Part shown: positions 58,399 through 64,000 of the stretch, piece after piece
Position numbering within the stretch: position 1 is the stretch's first letter
Layout: each line of letters begins with the position of its first letter
NCBI GenBank assembly: GCA_030762895.1
Contig: JAUPTC010000091.1
Span: 1 to 64,000 of the forward strand
Direction: 5' to 3'
DNA: 64,000 nucleotides
Origin: Sophora flavescens
Taxonomy: Eukaryota > Streptophyta > Magnoliopsida > Fabales > Fabaceae
Notes under the pieces: model-generated
What the model was told of the DNA's origin: nothing
What the model saw: only the letters and a program-made list of their open reading frames with translations
Database searches by the model: none
Program-made: the position numbers and the translations under genes

Positions 58399-59927
58399 TG
58401 ATGAGTGTGATTCCACCTCATCTTTGTCCATCATTTTGCATGCATTTTCATGTAGTTTAGGCATATTTTTATTAGATTTTAGGTTAATTTTCCTTTGGAA
58501 CGGGTAAGGCGGTTTTCGTGTGTTGTTTTGCAGATATAAAGGGTAAATTGCTCAAGATCAACCATGATGAAATTTGGATGAAGATGGAGCTTTAAAACTG
58601 AAGAAAATGAGCCAAACAGAGCCCATGACGGCCATGATCGAGCAAAACTGAAAAAGAAGAAAGGCTGAAGTCAGAGTCTGTCACGGCCTGGCCGTGATAG
58701 CCATCACGGCCGTGACCCAAAACCACCACAAGTCAGAGCACATCACGGCCCAGCCGTGAAATTCATCACGGGCCATGAAAGGAAGGCTCGCGTCGCGAGC
58801 AGCATCTCTCGTCGCGAGAAATTGAATTTTCCAGATTTGCAGAGGCAGAGACCGTCACGGCCTGGCCGTGATGGCCATCACGGCCGTGACGCGCATTACT
58901 TGGACCTGAAGAAACCGAAATAGATCAGATTTTGAGTTGGTTTGGGACTCTAACTTCCCCATTTCTATAAATATGGACCAAGGCATCAGATCTGAGGAGG
59001 AACACATCAGATAGAATAGATCAACACATTAGGGGCTACTACTCTAGGCTTAGATCTCTCTTCTCCTCTTCTCTTCTCTTTTCTGATTTTCATTATGTTG
59101 TCAACCCAGCTTGTCATCTCCATGGCAAGACTGGAGTAGTAGTTAGTTTCTAGGGATTAGGGCTCTGCCCGAGGTTTGTAAATGATGTTAATTTGATGTT
59201 AAAACCATTGTTGATTTCATAATTGTTTTAGATCTGATTTCTAGTGTGTTAATCACTCATAAATTTCGGCAACCGTTTGTTTACGTGACATAGACGTTCT
59301 AAGGAGGAACCTAGCGGTGAACTTAGGATTTCTAGGGTGATTCACTCGTAAAGCCCGGCAGCCACTAGTTTGTGAGATGTGAATGATCCAAGGAGGAACC
59401 TAGCGGTGAACCTAGGTGTCGGACCTATAGAAGTCAGACTTGGGACTGAAATCACGAGAGTTAGAAGCCGTCCCTCGAGGAGCAACGAGTTGTCACGGAA
59501 CGCAAAGGGTCCAATCTGGGATCGACTACCACGAGAGTAGGGGTCGGGTCAATTGGGCACGGCTTTTGTAACCCGAGAGAGGGAGCTTAAGCTATCAGAG
59601 GATAAACTCGCCTTTAAGGCAATTTCGGTAATCAACAAAGGTAAATCTGTTAGCAACATAAACAGCCTCAAAGGTAACCCAAATCCCTAGGAATCCGTTT
59701 TAGATAAAAACCCCATAAACAATTGTTTTCTGTTTTAATTGTTCTCTGCTCATCTATCTTTCAATTCAAAAACCAATTTCAAAACCCTCTTTAAAACTGT
59801 CCAGAACTTAATCGATTAGAAATTAATTGCGATTCGAGAACACAGTCTCTGTGGGTTCGATATCTTTTATTACTTGGCGACGATCCGGTACACTTGCCGG
59901 AATCGCACGTGCATTCGCACGCTATCA
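58399..59927 (+). repeat. 5' LTR of TR-GAG element 2 (1,529 bp)
   Basis: It begins TGATGAGTGTGATTCC and ends CGCTATCA. The palindrome array is 58621-58889 and lacks the first CCTAGCCGTGAT unit of element 1. The TATA box is at 58966-58973. Only two AGGAGGAACCTAGCGGTGAA copies are present (about 59302 and 59391). Confidence 0.9.
58966..58973 (+). promoter_or_regulatory. TATA box in the 5' LTR of element 2
   Basis: TATAAATA in the same CCATTTCTATAAATATGG context as in element 1. Confidence 0.7.
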
Positions 59928-59933
59928 AGTTTT

Positions 59934-59951
59934 TGGCGCCGTTGCCGGGGA
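59934..59951 (+). other. Primer-binding site for tRNA-Asp (element 2)
   Basis: Eighteen bases identical to the site in element 1, six bases after the LTR end. Confidence 0.85.
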
Positions 59952-60097
59952 CTGTGCCTTTTCGAATCTCAATTCAAATTTTGAATTGATTTTTTTTTCT
60001 GGACCTTTTCTTTTCTTTTTGTTTGATTTTTATTTCTAAAAAAAAAAAATCAAAAACATTCTTTTCCTTCTATTGTATCCATCTCTCTGTGTGTTAT

Positions 60098-61090
60098 ATG
60101 CAAAGATCCCTAAGTCTTGGGAGCCTTAGTGAGATTGATCCGGAGATCGAGAGGACCTTCCACAGACGTAGAAGACAACAAAGAGAGGGAGAAAGGTTGA
60201 GTCCCGTTCCACTCATGGCGAATCAACCGGATACAAAACCTTTGAAGGATTACGCAGCCCCAAATGCGAGAGGCTTGCGAACTGGGATTGCAAGGCCAGA
60301 GATTGAGGCAGAAAACTATACCATACCGCCCATGCTAATCAACATGATTAGGCAACATCAGTTCGGAGGATTGCCTTCGGAGGACCCGACCGATCACATA
60401 GAGACATTTTTAGAGTTCACCGATGCAATCCGGATTCATGGAGCCTCAGTCGATGTTGTGCGTTTGAGATTGTTCCCCTCATCTCTCATTGGAAAGGCGA
60501 AGGCCTGGCTTAAGCAAATCCCCGCTAACACTTTGACCACTTGGGACCAATTGGAGCAGGCGTTCTTGGAGAAATTCTTCCCTCCATCCAAGACGGCCTA
60601 CATAAGAACCCAGATCACCGGCTTCTTCCAGAAAGACGGAGAATCATTATCGGAAGCCTGGGATCGTTACAAGGGACTGCTGGAGTCGTGCCCACATCAC
60701 GGACTCGAGAGGTGGTTAATAGTGCACACCTTCTATAACGGATTGGATTACTCTTCGAAGGTGTCACTAGATTCTGCAGCCGGTGGAGCGTTTATGAATA
60801 GGCCTTTCACTGAGGCATTCAACATCATCGAGAATGTCACCACCAACTACCACCAATGGGGATCCGAAAGAGGTAATAACCCGAACAAGATTTCGGGGGG
60901 TAAGTTTGAGGGAAATAGCACAGATCTTATTATGTCAAAGATAGACTCACTTAATAAACGTTTTGATCGGCTGGAAAGAGCTAATGTGAGTGCATTAGGT
61001 GCTACTAACCTTGTTTGTGAGATTTGTGGAATGCAGGGACATGACATGATGGGATGCCCACATGGATCCGGCGCTCGGGTGAGCAAGTGA
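60098..61090 (+). CDS. gag: gag, intact (330 aa), TR-GAG element 2
   Basis: The product is the capsid/nucleocapsid protein of an Athila-like Ty3/gypsy element; it should assemble cytoplasmic virus-like particles. I start at the ATG at 60098 (MQRSLSLGSL) because both elements share it 164 bases after the primer site; the frame is open upstream of it, but only element 2 keeps that. Domains in order are a basic N-terminus (RTFHRRRRQQR), a Retrotrans_gag capsid domain (about residues 75-255) with GKAKAWLKQIP and FYNGLDYSSKVSL, and a CCHC knuckle CEICGMQGHDMMGC near residue 305. The frame ends soon after the knuckle at a TGA shared with element 1. This is the only long intact retroelement frame in the window, so it could in principle supply Gag. 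Confidence 0.9.
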   Translation: MQRSLSLGSLSEIDPEIERTFHRRRRQQREGERLSPVPLMANQPDTKPLKDYAAPNARGLRTGIARPEIEAENYTIPPMLINMIRQHQFGGLPSEDPTDHIETFLEFTDAIRIHGASVDVVRLRLFPSSLIGKAKAWLKQIPANTLTTWDQLEQAFLEKFFPPSKTAYIRTQITGFFQKDGESLSEAWDRYKGLLESCPHHGLERWLIVHTFYNGLDYSSKVSLDSAAGGAFMNRPFTEAFNIIENVTTNYHQWGSERGNNPNKISGGKFEGNSTDLIMSKIDSLNKRFDRLERANVSALGATNLVCEICGMQGHDMMGCPHGSGARVSK

Positions 61091-62412
61091 ACTCTTGTAA
61101 CAACTACTATGATACGAACCCGAAGCTGCCCAACTATGCTCCCCCAAATCCCTACAACCAAAGAAGAAACAACCCTTACCTCTCCTACGGCAACTACAGC
61201 AACACGCTTAACCATGAGTTCCAAGAGGGTCAAGGTAATAAGAAAGCAACACCGGGGTACCCTCAGGTACAAAGATCTAAACTCGAGACTTTATTTGAAA
61301 GTTTTGTCGAAACTCAGACAAAACAGAATGAGGAGTTTAGACAACAAGGAAGGGCAGTGAGTGAGGCAATAAAGGATCTAGCATCTAAGGTAGACAACTT
61401 AGCAACTCATAACAAGATGCTAGAAACCCAGATTGCCCAACAAGCCAGCACGTACTCGAGACCTAAGGGTGCATTCACGGGCAACCAAGCAAATCCCAAT
61501 GAGCATTGCAATGTCATACACTTGAGGGATGATAAGCTTGGGGTGGGGGTAGCTGAAATGGAGGTGGAACCGGAGGAGGACACGAGCGAAAAAGAAGAGC
61601 CGAACCGAAATATGTCCCTCCACCACCGTACCAACCCCCGATACCTTTCCCACGAGAGGTTGGTCGGGAAAAAGCAAGTAGATGTAGAGACTAAAATGCC
61701 TACTAAACCGAAAGACCCAGGTAGTTTCTCCATCGCTTGCTCAATTGAACAAGTGCACATTGACCAAGCCTTATGTGACTTAGGGGCTAGTGCGAGCTTG
61801 ATGCCCTCACTATCATGGAAAGGTTGGAAAGTAAAGAGTTGAGACCGTTCAAATTCTCCTTACAATTTGCGGACGGCTCAACTAGGACTCCTCTAGGCAT
61901 ACTAGAGAATGTCCCTGTGAAGGTAGGGAAATTCTTCATCCCTACCGACTTCCTGGTATTGGATATGAAAGGGAATTCTGAATTCCCCATTATTTTAGGA
62001 AGGCCATTCTTGGCAACTGCTGGAGCAGAAATAGACGTAAGGAATGGGAAGCTCTCTCTAAGCTGTAGAGGAAGGTAGGATCGATTTTCAATTGACTAAC
62101 TCAGATAACAACCTTCCTTTTGAGAGCCATGTGTGCAGAATTGATACAACGTCTCCAGTGGTAAAAGAAGAACTGAACATGGAAGCAACTCCAAAGGTAT
62201 GCATAGCTAATGATGCACCCAGCAGTGATGGAAGTGGAGTTGCTGGCCATATTGAAACAAAACTTCCGCCGGAAGGAAGGAAGGCTAGGAAGCTCCGAGA
62301 AAAAAGAGCGAAGCGGAAGCATTATTGGCCGTATGAGCAGAAACGGCTATTTGAAGGAGCTCCTTGGAAGAAAAGTGTGCCTGCACATCTACGCCCAGCC
62401 TACCCCGGTTGA
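61054..62412 (+). pseudogene. Protease region of TR-GAG element 2, frameshifted
   Basis: It overlaps the end of gag by 37 bases in the -1 frame, as in element 1. The open part 61054-61842 holds NSCNNYYDTNPKLPNYAPP, the coiled-coil linker and the protease active site DLGAS (61777). A one-base loss near 61803, not shared with element 1, shifts the frame. The protease body continues at 61815-62078 (LQFADGSTRTPLGILENV, then IILGRPFLATAGAEIDVRNG). Another shift leads to the basic tail, which stops at 62412. The lesions differ between the two elements, so the protease frame decayed independently in each. No RT, RNase H or integrase follows. Confidence 0.8.
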
Positions 62413-62618
62413 CTTGAGGAAGTATGGTCAAGCTTAAGACCATAAATAAGCGCTTCTTGGGAGGCAACCCAAGTTTTCTTTCCCTTTTTCGTTTTGTTTT
62501 TGAATTAACCTCTTGAATAATTTGAGAAGATCAAGAGGCAAAAATATCATTAATAGGTTTGTCTAGTGTTTTCAGGTTGAGAAAGAGAAGAAGAGCATAA
62601 AAAAAATAAAGTCAGAGG

Positions 62619-62843
62619 CCATCACGCCCTGGCCGTGACAGTGGTCACGGCCGTGATGAACTAAACAAGAGCACAGAAAGGATCACGGCCTAGCTGTGAC
62701 AACCATCACGGGCGTGATGAGTAGGATGCCAAGGTCAGAGAGCATCACGACCTAGCCGTGATGTAGATCACGGCCGTGACAGGGCAACTCCTGAGGATCA
62801 GAAATGATCACGGCCTGCCCGTGATAAGCCTCACGGCCGTGAT
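62619..62843. repeat. Palindrome array in the 3' internal region of element 2
   Basis: Four composite units stand in the same order and spacing as in element 1 (54105-54327), with scattered substitutions. Some break one arm (for example GATCACGGCCTAGCTGTGAC) without a compensating change in the other. Confidence 0.9.
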
Positions 62844-64000
62844 ACAATTTCTACCCAAGTTTTGACTGGAATGTGAAGCCAACACCCGCTACCGACTCGG
62901 TAAGTTGTTCCATTTTTCTCCTCTCTCCGACTTGATTATTTACATTGGAGACAATGTAAGTAATCAAGCTTGGGGTGGGGGTGTTTATTTTTGCATTTGC
63001 ATTGTTGCATTCATATTGCATTCACATAGGCATAGATTGGTATGATCACATTCTCTAGATTGCCTCTCACTTAGAACATGCATCCGATTGTGAGAACTTG
63101 GAGCCAAATGAATTGAGATAGTGAATTTTCGAACCCAATTTTTCATTATTCTTGTGATATGGCTAAAAATAAAATTTCTTGAGATAGTCATTTGATAGTT
63201 GATAATTGGCATGTGGTTCCTTAGACTTGTGTACCTCACTGATTTTTGAACTACTAAATGTAAGATTTTGAGCCAAAAGGGGTATTCACTAAATCTACCC
63301 CATTTCTTGTGATAGAGTGATTTAATTCCTCATGGACTGTATTTTCTAGAACTTGACTTGAAACCATTTCAAAACTTAAAAATTTTTGAAAACATTTTTG
63401 AAAATGATTAAGGCACTAGGTATTTTTCCGGCCTCCCGAGCTTTGAATGATAAATGCTACCCCCTAGTTGCCCAATTTTGAGCCTAAAGATAAAATACTT
63501 TTCTTGGTACCTTGAATTAATTTGATAAATAATGCTTGGTATGGCACCTTTTAAAGTATTACAAAAAGGGCAAAATGGTAGTTGGAAAAAGTATGGGAAG
63601 AAAAAGCTAGAAAGTAATTTCTCTTGAGCTATAAATCTCCCCTTCTCCAAACAAATAAAAATGAAATAAACAAAGAAAAAAAATGGAGAAGGGGATGACA
63701 AAGAAAGTGAGAAATGAAAAGAAAAAAGAAAAAAAAATATAATAGAAGGAAGAAAGGTGGAAAAAGTAAATCAAAGCCCCCAAAAGGTGTTTTAGAAGGT
63801 GTCATACTTTGTAATGTTTGATAATCTGTCTAGCCTTCTTGAAAATTCCCTTTCTTTGATTTTCCCACCTAACAATAAATCCCATGGCCACATTACAACC
63901 AATGGAAAAGACCTCTTGATTCTTAAGTGTTTTCATTAATAAAGTGGAGATTTGGTTAATGGTCAAGCCTATGGTAAAATACTTTACTTGAGGAAATGGA
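62844..64000 (+). other. Non-coding tail of TR-GAG element 2 (to the window edge)
   Basis: It is collinear with 54328-55500 of element 1 and again has AAGCTTGGGG near 62968. An A/G-rich insertion is visible around 63600-63760. No coding region is seen; the 3' LTR should lie a few hundred bases beyond the window. Confidence 0.6.

Larger units (their letters stand above)
58399..64000 (+). mobile_element. TR-GAG element 2: second Athila-like element, runs off the window
   Basis: It has the same plan as element 1: 5' LTR 58399-59927, tRNA-Asp primer site 59934-59951, gag, protease, palindrome array and non-coding tail up to base 64000. The pentamer before it is GAAGG, so the 3' flank should begin with GAAGG if the insertion is intact. 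The 5' LTR is diverged from element 1 by several indels: it lacks one AGGAGGAACC copy and has a different segment at 58755-58845. The two are therefore separate insertions of one family, not a local duplication. Confidence 0.88.

Overview
The window reads as plant nuclear DNA: AT-rich, intron-bearing gene fragments, and almost wall-to-wall mobile elements nested in one another. A dicot, most likely a papilionoid legume, is my inference. It rests on a Sirevirus-like LTR studded with ATCGATTA motifs, families of about 4 kb LTRs with TGTRACACC ends, and the general look of the MITEs. No intact host gene, rRNA, tRNA gene or CRISPR array is visible.

Layout. 1-2905: AT-rich sequence, a CACTA-type terminus and the decayed 3' coding part of a Sirevirus-like copia element. 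2906-10626: a large LTR (copy D) that has been hit by a second LTR of the same superfamily (copy A, 5560-9816, opposite strand, TSD GTAAT). Copy A itself carries a Mutator-type MITE (5858-6264, TSD AAATTAAAA). 10632-12535: the copia 3' LTR. 12536-13305: a Tourist-like MITE. 13702-19157: a Pack-MULE holding three exons of RBX1, with a 4.3 kb solo LTR (copy B, TSD AAAAG) inserted between its left TIR and the captured gene. 20775-29984: LTR copy C split by a complete 5,325 bp CACTA transposon (TSD TTT) with a broken TNP2 transposase.

29985-40100: a foldback element, a second gene-carrying MULE, a tRNA-derived SINE with 15 bp target duplications, an inverted-repeat MITE, a solo LTR of an Ogre/Tat-like type, a second CACTA-like end, and two exons of a ZIP zinc transporter. 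40116-43118: an endogenous caulimovirid (movement and coat protein regions only) broken by frameshifts. 43119-48643: non-repetitive host-like DNA with a fibrillarin pseudogene fragment and two MITEs.

48644-64000: LTR copies E and F, each interrupted by an Athila-like retroelement. The first (49816-57301, TSD ATACC) is complete from LTR to LTR; the second (58399 onward) runs off the window. Both encode only gag and an aspartic protease and have no reverse transcriptase, RNase H or integrase, so they fit the non-autonomous TR-GAG class. Their LTRs and 3' internal region carry arrays of a 19-base inverted repeat paired with a 14 bp perfect palindrome. The unit number differs among the three LTRs seen (0, 1 and 2 copies at one site), and one pair also sits inside the CACTA element 24 kb away. 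These palindrome arrays, the RBX1 Pack-MULE and the truncated viral insertion are the most interesting items here.
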